Numbered from the stretch's first letter, positions 1-5,919 are shown. The stretch is DNA of 6,553 bases from Paludibacter sp. (GCA_028748945.1 JAQTOL010000186.1:1-6553); one strand, 5' to 3'. Notes: generated from the letters alone by a model not told the origin. Numbers and translations are program-made.

Positions 1-31
1 ACTTTGTGTCTTTTTTTAATTCAATACTCAT
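1..31 (-). CDS. 5' end of the next operon gene (partial; possibly 2-keto-3-deoxygluconate kinase)
   Basis: An ATG at 31-29 on the minus strand opens a frame that runs off the left edge and reads MSIELKKDTK. It lies 126 bp beyond the uxuA stop, on the same strand, with the large inverted repeat in between. Ten residues cannot identify a product. The start resembles, from memory, the N-terminus of Bacteroidota PfkB-type sugar kinases placed with uxuA, and a KDG kinase would be the next step after mannonate dehydratase. That assignment is inference from pathway context. A chance ATG cannot be excluded. Confidence 0.45.
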   Translation of the reverse strand, partial: MSIELKKDTK

Positions 32-47
32 GATTAGTTAGATTTAA

Positions 48-147
48 AGCCCCCTAAATCCCCCGGAGGGGGACTTTTGAGACTAAGTTTATTAATAACC
101 TTCAACGAATCAGTCCTTAAGTCCCCCTCCGGGGGATTTAGGGGGCT
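48..147. repeat. Long GC-rich inverted repeat (REP/REPIN-like), two perfect 29-nt arms
   Basis: Positions 48-76 and 119-147 are exact reverse complements over 29 nt, separated by 42 nt of AT-rich sequence. Each arm also contains its own small hairpin: a 6-bp stem (TCCCCC/GGGGGA) around a GGA loop, at 59-73 and mirrored at 122-136. The arms are far richer in GC than their surroundings. The element fills the gap between uxuA and the next start codon. Similar CCCCCTAAATCCCCC-type repeats are, to my knowledge, common in intergenic DNA of Bacteroidota. In the minus-strand transcript it would fold into a very stable stem that could stabilise the upstream message or attenuate the downstream gene. 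That role is inferred. Confidence 0.9.
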
Positions 148-156
148 GAGTCATTT

Positions 157-1326
157 TTAAAACAGTGTTTTTGAAATACCGTATTCCAGTCCGCGCAACT
201 CAGCAAGTCCTTTGAGACGTCCGATAGCCGAATAACCCGGATTTGTTTTCTTGTGCAAATCGTCCAGCATTTGGTGACCGTGATCCGGACGAACCGGGAT
301 ATTGCGTTTGTATGTATATTCTATTACGAGTAAAGCTTTCATGGCTTCATACATATCAACATCACTGTTGAGGTGATCTGCCTCATAGAAATCGCCTTCT
401 TCATTTCTCTTTGTACCACGCAGATGTGCAAAATAAATTCTTTCACCAAATTCTCTTATCATTTCAGGAATGTTATTATCGGCTGAAACACCAAGAGAGC
501 CGGCACAAAGACACAATCCGTTTGATTTCAACGGAACCGCATTAAACAATTTGCGTATATCTTCCGAATTACTCAGAATTCTCGGCAAACCGAACAGAGC
601 ACGCGGAGGATCATCCGGGTGTATTGCCAACACTACTCCTGCTTCCTCAGCAACAAAAGCTATTTCATTGATAAAATAAAACAGGTTATTGCGGAGTTCC
701 ACCTCACTTATTTCATTATAAGTGTCCAGTGCAGCCTGAAACTGTGCCAGATTGAAACTTTCTTCGGCACCGGGTAAACCGGCAATAATATTACGGGTAA
801 TGGTTTCAATTTCCTTTTCGCTCATTTTATCGAAACGGGCTTTCGCTTTCGAAATCTGATCGACCGTATAATCATTTTCCGCACCCGGACGCTTCAGGAT
901 ATATAAATCAAAAGCAACGAAAGCCGCCATTTCAAAATGCAATGCACGTGAACGATCGGGAAGTTCATAAGCCAGATCTGTTCTTGTCCAGTCAAGTACC
1001 GGCATGAAATTATAGGTCAGAATACGAATATCACAGGCAGCCAGGTTGCGAATGGTTTCTTTATAATTATTGATATATTCTTTATAATTTCCGCTACGTT
1101 TTTTAATGTCTTCGTGCACAGGAACGCTTTCCACTACGGACCATTTTAAACCTGCCTCCGAAATCATACGTTTACGATACTGTATTGCATCCACCGGCCA
1201 TACTTCTCCATTTGGAATATGATGTAAAGCGGTAACTACATCGGTAACCCCGGCCTGACGAATATCCCACAATGATACCGGGTCATTTGGACCGTACCAT
1301 CTCCACGATTGTTTACATAAATACAT
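157..1326 (-). CDS. uxuA: Mannonate dehydratase UxuA
   Basis: Cytoplasmic enzyme that removes water from D-mannonate to give 2-keto-3-deoxy-D-gluconate, the last step of the hexuronate branch before KDG kinase and aldolase. The 389-residue product has the usual family length and hallmark segments: [12 protein letters not shown] near residues 8-19, [11 protein letters not shown] at 33-43, IHPDDPP at 235-241, the LCLC segment at 271-274, AHLRG at 300-304 and RPDHGHQM at 346-353. The His, Cys, His and Asp in the last four are the expected ligands of the Mn/Fe centre and the catalytic His region, from knowledge of ManD/UxuA structures. The start is well fixed because an in-frame TAG lies two codons upstream (1332-1330). 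No Shine-Dalgarno is evident. It is the third enzyme gene after uxaE and the SDR gene, all on one strand. The frame is intact. Confidence 0.97.
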   Translation of the reverse strand: MYLCKQSWRWYGPNDPVSLWDIRQAGVTDVVTALHHIPNGEVWPVDAIQYRKRMISEAGLKWSVVESVPVHEDIKKRSGNYKEYINNYKETIRNLAACDIRILTYNFMPVLDWTRTDLAYELPDRSRALHFEMAAFVAFDLYILKRPGAENDYTVDQISKAKARFDKMSEKEIETITRNIIAGLPGAEESFNLAQFQAALDTYNEISEVELRNNLFYFINEIAFVAEEAGVVLAIHPDDPPRALFGLPRILSNSEDIRKLFNAVPLKSNGLCLCAGSLGVSADNNIPEMIREFGERIYFAHLRGTKRNEEGDFYEADHLNSDVDMYEAMKALLVIEYTYKRNIPVRPDHGHQMLDDLHKKTNPGYSAIGRLKGLAELRGLEYGISKTLF

Positions 1327-1329
1327 AAT

Positions 1330-1370
1330 CTAATTTACGATTTTAAAATTTACAATTTATGATTGACAAA
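1330..1370. repeat. Degenerate AT-rich repeats upstream of uxuA
   Basis: On the plus strand the units ATTTACGATT, ATTTACAATT and TTTATGATTG follow one another with small changes, forming about three degenerate copies of a 10- to 12-nt unit. They occupy the leader just upstream of the uxuA start. No TAnnTTTG promoter element could be read in them. They may be simple-sequence drift rather than a functional site. Confidence 0.35.
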
Positions 1371-1412
1371 TTGTTTCAGTGAATAATCTTATACCTATTA
1401 TAAATTGAAAAC

Positions 1413-1443
1413 GACAAGTGGACAGCATAAACTGCCACTTGTC
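1413..1443 (-). terminator. Hairpin between the SDR gene and uxuA (terminator-like or processing hairpin)
   Basis: GACAAGTGG (1413-1421) pairs perfectly with CCACTTGTC (1435-1443). After a single bulged A, CAG pairs with CTG around a 6-nt loop, giving 12 bp in all. In the minus-strand RNA the stem is followed by GUUUUCAAUUU, a broken U tract, so it is a moderate intrinsic terminator at best. It lies 32 bp past the SDR stop. It may set the uxuA expression level or protect the upstream message. Full termination would require a separate uxuA promoter, and I did not find a clear one. Confidence 0.55.
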
Positions 1444-1472
1444 TTTATTCTATTGTCTTTGTTCTTTATTCT
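1439..1472. repeat. Short direct repeats just after the SDR stop codon
   Basis: TCTTTATTCT occurs at 1442-1451 and again at 1463-1472, a spacing of 21. TTGTCTTT occurs at 1439-1446 and 1453-1460, a spacing of 14. The run is T-rich on the plus strand and overlaps one arm of the adjacent hairpin. It looks like low-complexity intergenic sequence. No function is assigned. Confidence 0.4.
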
Positions 1473-1474
1473 GA

Positions 1475-2284
1475 TTAAATACAGAACACATCAAATCCGC
1501 CATCAATAACGGTTAATGTACCTGTCACAAATTTTGAAGCATCGCTGGCCAACCAATGAAGTGTTCCGAATAATTCATCTGGTTCTCCCAAACGACCGAA
1601 TGGTGTGTGAGCAACGATCGATTGTCCTCTTGGTGTTGGAGTTCCATCGGGATTAGTCATCAACGCACGGTTTTGTTCGGTTAAGAAGAAACCCGGAGCC
1701 ATGGCATTTACACGTATTTTTTCGCTGAATTTGCTGGCCATTTCAGTTGCCAGGAATTTAGTAAAGTTTGTTACCGCCGCTTTAGAAGCACCGTAACCTA
1801 CTACACGGGTCAACGGACGAATTGCCGATTCGGAAGAAATATTTATAATACTTCCTTCTTTTTGATCGACCATAATCTTTCCAAATACCATACATGGTAA
1901 AACGGTCCCAAACAAGTTCAAATCAACCACTTTCTCGAACGCATCAATTTGAAGATCGAAAATAGTCTGGTCCGGTCCAATGGTAGCACCGGCCATGTTT
2001 CCACCGGCAGCATTTACTAAAATGTCAATCCGCCCAAAAGTAGCGACAATGTCTTTTGCATTTTGTTCCAACGCTTCTTTTTCAAGAACATTCGTATTCA
2101 AATACAGCGCTTCACCCCCTTTTGATTTGATTTCTTCAGCCAACGCAACTCCCGCGTCAGCTCTGTCTAAAATAACGACTTTACAACCCTGTTCAGCCAT
2201 ATATTCAGCCATTCCTCTACCGAGAATACCGGCACCACCAGTGATAACAATCACTTTCCCTTTTACATCGAATAAGTTTTTCAT
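1475..2284 (-). CDS. uxuB: SDR-family D-fructuronate reductase (D-mannonate oxidoreductase, UxuB function)
   Basis: A classical short-chain dehydrogenase/reductase of 269 residues. The cofactor loop TGGAGILG lies at 15-22, an acidic D40 at the end of the second strand favours NAD(H), and NAAG is at 91-94. The catalytic set is N123, S151, Y164 and K168 (YGASK), with the family spacing of 13 between Ser and Tyr. The substrate loop begins at MAPGFFLTEQN (195-205). The SDR fold alone does not fix the substrate. Its place between a tagaturonate epimerase and mannonate dehydratase, and likeness to the SDR-type UxuB/YjmF group of Bacillus, point to cytoplasmic reduction of D-fructuronate to D-mannonate. 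This group is unrelated to the long-chain UxuB of E. coli. A 2-deoxy- or 3-keto-sugar-acid reductase is the main alternative. Confidence 0.88.
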   Translation of the reverse strand: MKNLFDVKGKVIVITGGAGILGRGMAEYMAEQGCKVVILDRADAGVALAEEIKSKGGEALYLNTNVLEKEALEQNAKDIVATFGRIDILVNAAGGNMAGATIGPDQTIFDLQIDAFEKVVDLNLFGTVLPCMVFGKIMVDQKEGSIINISSESAIRPLTRVVGYGASKAAVTNFTKFLATEMASKFSEKIRVNAMAPGFFLTEQNRALMTNPDGTPTPRGQSIVAHTPFGRLGEPDELFGTLHWLASDASKFVTGTLTVIDGGFDVFCI

Positions 2285-2296
2285 TTTATAATATTT

Positions 2297-2392
2297 ACCC
2301 CTAGCCCCTATCCCGATAGCTATCGTGGAGGGGATAAGGAAAGTTAGTTTTGATATTTTTTTTATTACCCTATACCGATAGGGGTTAGGGGT
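2297..2392. repeat. Imperfect inverted-repeat element with internal palindromes, between uxaE and the SDR gene
   Basis: ACCCCTAGCCCCTAT (2297-2311) is matched in inverse by ATAGGGGTTAGGGGT (2378-2392) at 14 of 15 positions. Inside lie a perfect 12-bp palindrome, CGATAGCTATCG (2314-2325), and a small hairpin CCCTAT/ATAGGG with a 4-nt loop (2368-2383). The middle is AT-rich with a T run. The element nearly fills the 120-bp gap and ends 12 bp before the SDR start codon. Layout and composition resemble the repeat at 48-147, but the sequence differs. It is probably a dispersed palindromic intergenic repeat of the genome. An effect on transcript folding or translation of the SDR gene is inference. 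Confidence 0.75.
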
Positions 2393-2404
2393 TGTTTTCT
2401 TGTT

Positions 2405-3652
2405 TTACAGATTAAACAACCTTTTTAAATGACGTTCGTAGATATTTTCTTCCACGCATGAACCAACTACATCTGCATATTTTTCAAGCAAGCCGGTATA
2501 GGTTTTACCCATTTCGGAAGCCACTTTATAGGCTACGTGAATCAACTGACGGAAATTAGCGTTATAATCGGGATGTCCCGGAATATGACGAAGCGTGTTG
2601 GCGTATTTCTCACTGGACCATGTATTCACTTCAGCAACCGACGGAAGTTTTGATTCGTCAATATCAATGACATCAGCATAAGGAGCACAAAGTTCATCTT
2701 TACGGTTAAATGAATTAGCGTAAATCTGTTTTGCCAGTTCCAATCCTTCGCCACCTGCAACAGCCAGTCCGATAACTTCTTCAAGCCAGGTTGTTCCTGC
2801 AGTTTTCAAGTGCAAACCTTTGTCATATTTCTTAATCACTGCAGCCATTACTGGATAAATGGAGAATTTATCGCTGCCCGAATGTATACTTAATTTGATT
2901 TCTTCGGGTAATCCAAATTCTTTCACGGCAAAATCAAGAACAAGTACATCTTCTTCAAATTCCTTTGCAAACTGAGTTACATCACCGGTATAATCAACAC
3001 CTTTGTTGAAACGACCCGTAAATTTAGGTGCAATGGTTTGAGCAGGAACACCTTTATCGGCAAGCATTTTCAGAATAAAAAGCAATTCAATCGGTGTTTG
3101 AGGTGTTTCCACTTCGTCCATCGATACTTCTGTAATGAAATTGCCTTCCCCTTTTGAAGATTTCAGGAATTTATAAATTTCTGAGGCCTGTTCTGTTGCA
3201 GCCAGGAAATTTGCAGCAATTGTCTTTAATAAACTCTCAGTAACCACCAATGGATGTACAATACCCGGAACAACTAAATTTCCCATATATTTGCTGCAGG
3301 AAGCAACAAACGCGTTAATATCTTCCGCTTTGCTTTCTTTTCCAATGAAAGAAGCAACATCAAGGGTGAAGAAATCCGAACTTTCAACAAAGGGAGCCAC
3401 ATTACTTAAATTAATATGATCGGCATCTACAAAGTATTTACCTTTAAAACCAAGCGCAGCAACCGCAGCGTCGGCTTCTATACGTACATCTCCCGGAAGG
3501 GTATGAACGTACGTGTGCTCACGGTTTGATTTGTTCCAAACAGGACTAATGTCTAAACCGGACTTGTTCGCTTTCATAATGGCTCTTAACTGCGCTTCGC
3601 CCTGATGCGAAAAACGGTCGCCGGTACCAATACTAAATTTTCCTAATTTCAT
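2405..3652 (-). CDS. uxaE: Tagaturonate epimerase UxaE
   Basis: A 415-residue cytoplasmic protein recognised as the tagaturonate/fructuronate epimerase family first described from Thermotoga maritima. Conserved-looking segments, in order, are FSIGTGDRF (6-14), FVDADHINL (74-82), DFFTLDVASFIG (93-104), EVSMDE (175-180), APKFTGRFNKGVDY (208-221), LSIHSGSDKFSIYP (254-267), LHLKTAGTTWLEE (280-292) and RHIPGHPDYN (355-364). The His, Asp and Glu residues in these suggest a metal-dependent barrel enzyme; I did not assign individual ligands. The reaction links D-tagaturonate (from galacturonate) with D-fructuronate (from glucuronate), so galacturonate can use the UxuB-UxuA branch. It is the first enzyme gene after lacI, 78 bp away, with no recognisable TAnnTTTG promoter in that gap. 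The frame is complete. Confidence 0.88.
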   Translation of the reverse strand: MKLGKFSIGTGDRFSHQGEAQLRAIMKANKSGLDISPVWNKSNREHTYVHTLPGDVRIEADAAVAALGFKGKYFVDADHINLSNVAPFVESSDFFTLDVASFIGKESKAEDINAFVASCSKYMGNLVVPGIVHPLVVTESLLKTIAANFLAATEQASEIYKFLKSSKGEGNFITEVSMDEVETPQTPIELLFILKMLADKGVPAQTIAPKFTGRFNKGVDYTGDVTQFAKEFEEDVLVLDFAVKEFGLPEEIKLSIHSGSDKFSIYPVMAAVIKKYDKGLHLKTAGTTWLEEVIGLAVAGGEGLELAKQIYANSFNRKDELCAPYADVIDIDESKLPSVAEVNTWSSEKYANTLRHIPGHPDYNANFRQLIHVAYKVASEMGKTYTGLLEKYADVVGSCVEENIYERHLKRLFNL

Positions 3653-3705
3653 AATGCTAATTATTGAGGTGATTTGATTATTTGATTGTTATATTCTTTG
3701 TTTAT

Positions 3706-3730
3706 GGGGTATGCGCCCCGGCATTTCCGG
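3706..3730 (-). terminator. Weak overlapping hairpins between lacI and uxaE
   Basis: Two mutually exclusive short stems overlap here: GGGG/CCCC (3706-3709 with 3716-3719, 6-nt loop) and CCGG/CCGG (3718-3721 with 3727-3730, 5-nt loop). They sit directly after the lacI stop. In the minus-strand RNA no uridine run follows (AUAAACAAAG), so this is not a convincing intrinsic terminator. At most it is a partial attenuator or processing structure that could lower uxaE expression relative to lacI, or the reverse. Confidence 0.25.
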
Positions 3731-4801
3731 TTATTTCATTTCCAGATAATATTCTATATTCTCTTTTATCAGAATGTCAATCGGAACATAATTTACTTTT
3801 GTAATCTTTTCTTTGAAAATAAGTTCTCTACACATATCACGGACTGTAAAATAAGACTGGTTTTCCGGTCGTTGAGCAATTAAAAATGAAATGGCACCTT
3901 TTTTCAAATAGGCTACATTTTGTTCCAATAAATCATAACCAATCAGTTTTGCATCGGTCAGATTCAATTCTTCCAAATGTTTAGCCAGTTGATGAACCCT
4001 GGAATTAAAGGTAATAACCGTTTTTATATTGTTGTTTGATTCAAAAATATTCCGGATTGATTCCTTATTGGCAAGTTCATCGTTATCTTTTATTTCCACT
4101 GAACTCAATTCCAGATGGCCGGCAAGATGATTGTCATTTATAAATTGCATAAACCCGTTATATCGGTTCAATGTCTGATTGGAAACTGCTCCCTTTCGCT
4201 GCGTTCTGACAATCAATACCTGTGCATGATCGGAAAGAGAACTGAGTGATAATTTGGCAGCAATATAACCGCTTTGAAATGAATTTTGACCGTAATAAGT
4301 CAGGAAATTCACTTCCTCTATCAATGAATCGATAAATGAAAAGGGTATATCCTCCCGGGTCAGTTTTTCGCAAAGTTCCAATGTTTCATTTCTAAAAATC
4401 GGAGCAATAAATACTGCATCCGGTTTTTGTTCAAAAACAGCATTGGAAACTTCAACAAAAGAAAAAACATCATACTGGTTGAAATATCTTTTTTCAATAT
4501 GTACATTGTAATGGGTAAATTCACGGGCCGCCTGAGTAAAGCCGTTGTCAACACTGTGCCAGTAATCTGCGTTTTGATGTGCCGGAAACAGACAAACAAA
4601 GCGGTACTGTTTTTTGGAAGCCAGTGAACGTGCCAAAAGATTTGGGGTATAGTCAATTTCATCCAGAACTTTATTCACAGCCTCTAAGCTTTTAGCGGAA
4701 ACATCCCCTCTTTCGTGTAATACTCTGTCAACTGTACCCTCCGATACACCCGCCAGAATTGCAATATCTTTTATGCGTATTTTAGGGTTGATTTCTTTCA
4801 T
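3731..4801 (-). CDS. LacI-family transcriptional regulator of the hexuronate operon
   Basis: A 356-residue regulator with an N-terminal LacI helix-turn-helix (about residues 9-28, including DIAILAGVSEGTVDRVL). The hinge helix YTPNLLARSLASK (51-63) carries the leucine expected to wedge into a central CG step. A periplasmic-binding-protein-like effector domain runs from about 66 to 345 (IAPIF 132-136, FIDS 156-159, IGYDLLEQNV 287-296, AQRPENQSY 309-317). The VSxGTVDRVLHxRG recognition region is typical of a Bacteroidota subgroup. Effector and target are not known from sequence. Position just upstream of uxaE-uxuB-uxuA suggests that it senses a hexuronate intermediate. Two CG-centred palindromes flank its own promoter, which suggests autorepression. 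The start is canonical for the family; no Shine-Dalgarno is visible. Confidence 0.93.
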   Translation of the reverse strand: MKEINPKIRIKDIAILAGVSEGTVDRVLHERGDVSAKSLEAVNKVLDEIDYTPNLLARSLASKKQYRFVCLFPAHQNADYWHSVDNGFTQAAREFTHYNVHIEKRYFNQYDVFSFVEVSNAVFEQKPDAVFIAPIFRNETLELCEKLTREDIPFSFIDSLIEEVNFLTYYGQNSFQSGYIAAKLSLSSLSDHAQVLIVRTQRKGAVSNQTLNRYNGFMQFINDNHLAGHLELSSVEIKDNDELANKESIRNIFESNNNIKTVITFNSRVHQLAKHLEELNLTDAKLIGYDLLEQNVAYLKKGAISFLIAQRPENQSYFTVRDMCRELIFKEKITKVNYVPIDILIKENIEYYLEMK

Positions 4802-4824
4802 ATTTATCGCAATAATATTATCCC

Positions 4825-4836
4825 GTGTTCGTACAC
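4825..4836. promoter_or_regulatory. Candidate LacI operator O1 (GTGTTCGTACAC)
   Basis: A near-perfect 12-bp palindrome of the form GTGTnCGnACAC with the central CG step usual for LacI-family operators. It lies between the predicted transcription start (near 4845) and the lacI start codon, where a bound repressor would block initiation or early elongation. The same pattern recurs at 4897-4908. Assignment to the adjacent LacI protein is inference from proximity and motif form. Confidence 0.65.
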
Positions 4837-4852
4837 AGTCGTTATTGTGTAC
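4831..4852. repeat. Inverted repeat GTACACA-N8-TGTGTAC over the predicted start site
   Basis: GTACACA (4831-4837) and TGTGTAC (4846-4852) are perfect 7-bp inverted arms separated by 8 bp. The repeat overlaps the right half of operator O1 and touches the last base of the -7 element. It could be a second repressor contact, a different operator reading, or an RNA hairpin at the extreme 5' end of the lacI transcript. It may also be a by-product of the GTGT/ACAC-rich operators. Confidence 0.45.
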
Positions 4853-4881
4853 AAAAGTAATATATATTTTGAAGATACAAA
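4852..4881 (-). promoter_or_regulatory. Predicted Bacteroidota-type promoter of lacI
   Basis: Read on the minus strand, TTTG (4881-4878) is followed after 18 bp by TACTTTTG (4859-4852), matching the Bacteroidota -33 TTTG and -7 TAnnTTTG consensus. Transcription would begin near 4845, giving a leader of about 45 nt before the lacI ATG. No comparable element was found in the gaps before uxaE, uxuB or uxuA, so this may drive the whole lacI-uxaE-uxuB-uxuA unit. The candidate operators lie on either side of it. Confidence 0.65.
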
Positions 4882-4896
4882 ACTATTTTTACTTTC

Positions 4897-4908
4897 GTGT
4901 GCGGACAC
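4897..4908. promoter_or_regulatory. Candidate LacI operator O2 (GTGTGCGGACAC)
   Basis: A second copy of GTGTnCGnACAC. The palindrome extends by one base pair on each side (C at 4896, G at 4909), giving 14 bp. It lies 16 bp upstream of the predicted -33 element. Its centre is 72 bp from that of O1, close to seven turns of B-DNA, so both sites would face nearly the same side of the helix, as needed for looping by a tetramer or paired dimers. The looping proposal is inference. Confidence 0.6.
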
Positions 4909-4945
4909 GGACGTTAACAGAGAATCTACAAATAGTCATATAGCT

Positions 4946-4959
4946 CTATTTATAAATAG
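4946..4959. repeat. Perfect 14-bp AT palindrome
   Basis: CTATTTATAAATAG is fully self-complementary. It lies in the otherwise featureless AT-rich stretch between the DUF4350-gene terminator and operator O2. An extra AAATAG at 4930-4935 repeats one half. It could be a binding site for another regulator of the lacI promoter, but palindromes of A and T arise readily in such DNA. Confidence 0.35.
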
Positions 4960-5013
4960 GTTATGCATATTGTTTTTAAAATAATAAATCAAATTAATTA
5001 TGAATATTGACGC

Positions 5014-5048
5014 AAAAAAAATAAGAGACAGTAAACCATCTCTTATTT
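5014..5048 (-). terminator. Rho-independent terminator of the DUF4350-protein gene
   Basis: On the minus strand AAATAAGAGA pairs with TCTCTTATTT over 10 bp around a 10-nt loop. The 3' arm runs straight into a T tract, which with the arm's own last three Ts makes eight consecutive Ts (plus-strand A run 5014-5021). It sits 43 bp past the stop codon at 5091. It separates the sensor/DUF4350 unit from the lacI-uxaE-uxuB-uxuA unit. The stem is AT-rich, but its form and tail are canonical. Confidence 0.88.
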
Positions 5049-5090
5049 CTATTTCCGCCTTATTTATAATCTTAATGTACTGGTGAGAAT

Positions 5091-5888
5091 CTATTTGGAT
5101 TCACTTAACAACCAGTCAACTAAATTTTTAGCCGCTTTCAAATTTTCAAAATCAACCGGTAAATGAGCGTGGTCAATATATTCATTGTAAAGCCATGGAT
5201 CACCAACAGCAAAAACAAACCCTTTACCATATTTTGCCTGAACCATAAGAGCTTGTCCGTTTTCTTCCAACACCGGTTTGGCAGGTTTTGTACATGTTAT
5301 AGAAGAAACTTCTTTTAGAAATATCTTATTTACACCTTTAAACAATGGATGATTGGGCAAATTGGTAGAGGCGCAACTATTATAATTTCGGGGCATTCCC
5401 GGTTCAGCTTTTAATTCAGGATGCAATAATACATTGTTGTATTTCATCCCAAACTTAGCCGCCAACATATTAAAACTGTCCAACTCGCAATTTTTTCCAT
5501 CATTAGTTAACATAACCAGAACACCTCCTGCTTTGACCCATTTGGATATTGCATTAGCAGCTTCGTTATCCATATAGTTAGGATTGGCTGTCTCAAGTTT
5601 TGTGTCGGGATCAACAATTATATAAATTCCGGCACCTTTTAGGTTTTCTTCAGTAGGCTTTGCTTTCAGTGTAGCCAAAACTGCTCCTTTGCTTTGAAAA
5701 AGAGCACCAAGTTCCGAAAATCCGCTTAAAGCTGTGTCTTCCCAAATATAGTGAAATGATTTACCGGTTTTAGTATTTGTCTCATTGTTATAATAATTGT
5801 CCAACATCACTTTTTTTTGAGCAAAGCCCGATGTGAACAGACAACTAAAGAAAATGACCGGTAATACCTTGAATTTTAATGTTTTCAT
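5091..5888 (-). CDS. Secreted DUF4350/GATase-like protein linked to rhamnogalacturonan degradation
   Basis: A 265-residue exported protein. Residues 1-23 form a Sec signal peptide (basic MKTLKFK, hydrophobic LPVIFFSCLF, cleavage likely after GFA before QKK). The mature part shows NYYNNE (31-36), FHYIWEDTALSGFSELG (45-61), YIIVDPDT (89-96), WVKAGGVLVMLTND (117-130) and GDPWLYNEYID (229-239), an alternating alpha/beta pattern like glutamine-amidotransferase-type folds. I know this sequence type as a free-standing or C-terminal module beside GH105 unsaturated rhamnogalacturonyl hydrolases in Bacteroidota. Its own activity is not known to me. No classic Cys-His-Glu triad is obvious, so it may bind rather than cleave. 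It lies 31 bp after the sensor gene, with no promoter seen between, and ends at a strong terminator. The frame is intact and appears to be the whole protein. Confidence 0.75.
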   Translation of the reverse strand: MKTLKFKVLPVIFFSCLFTSGFAQKKVMLDNYYNNETNTKTGKSFHYIWEDTALSGFSELGALFQSKGAVLATLKAKPTEENLKGAGIYIIVDPDTKLETANPNYMDNEAANAISKWVKAGGVLVMLTNDGKNCELDSFNMLAAKFGMKYNNVLLHPELKAEPGMPRNYNSCASTNLPNHPLFKGVNKIFLKEVSSITCTKPAKPVLEENGQALMVQAKYGKGFVFAVGDPWLYNEYIDHAHLPVDFENLKAAKNLVDWLLSESK

Positions 5889-5919
5889 ACTAATTAGTTT
5901 TTTAAATTTATTTTATCTC

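Noticed and set aside
470..679. Plus-strand open frame opposite uxuA
   Set aside because: Antisense shadow of conserved uxuA coding sequence with no recognisable motifs.
1980..2291. Open frame on the plus strand, about 103 codons, opposite the SDR gene
   Set aside because: Lies wholly antisense to the N-terminal half of a clear SDR gene. The translation has no domain character and no promoter was seen.
2341..2360. TAACTTTC on the minus strand as a -7 element for the SDR gene
   Set aside because: Departs from TAnnTTTG at the last base and has no TTTG at the right distance upstream.
3480..3530. GTGT/CAC-rich patch in the start of uxaE that resembles the lacI operators
   Set aside because: Does not fit GTGTnCGnACAC and encodes conserved residues (REHTYVHTLPGDVR), so coding constraint explains it.
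3671..3690. Short direct repeat (ATCAAATA/ATCAAATC on the minus strand) in front of uxaE
   Set aside because: Two 8-nt AT-rich copies only. Not a recognisable operator, and no -7 element accompanies it.
3686..3883. Plus-strand open frame starting in the lacI-uxaE gap
   Set aside because: Mostly antisense to the lacI 3' end. The hydrophobic stretch at its start comes from AT-rich codons, and I saw no supporting signals.
4158..4662. Two alternative minus-strand frames and one plus-strand frame inside lacI
   Set aside because: They overlap the intact LacI effector domain in other frames and read as low-quality sequence. No sign of a frameshift in lacI.
5889..5898. Perfect palindrome ACTAATTAGT directly upstream of the DUF4350-gene start
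   Set aside because: Only 10 bp of nearly pure AT in a very AT-rich gap, with no second copy or promoter nearby. Chance is the best explanation.
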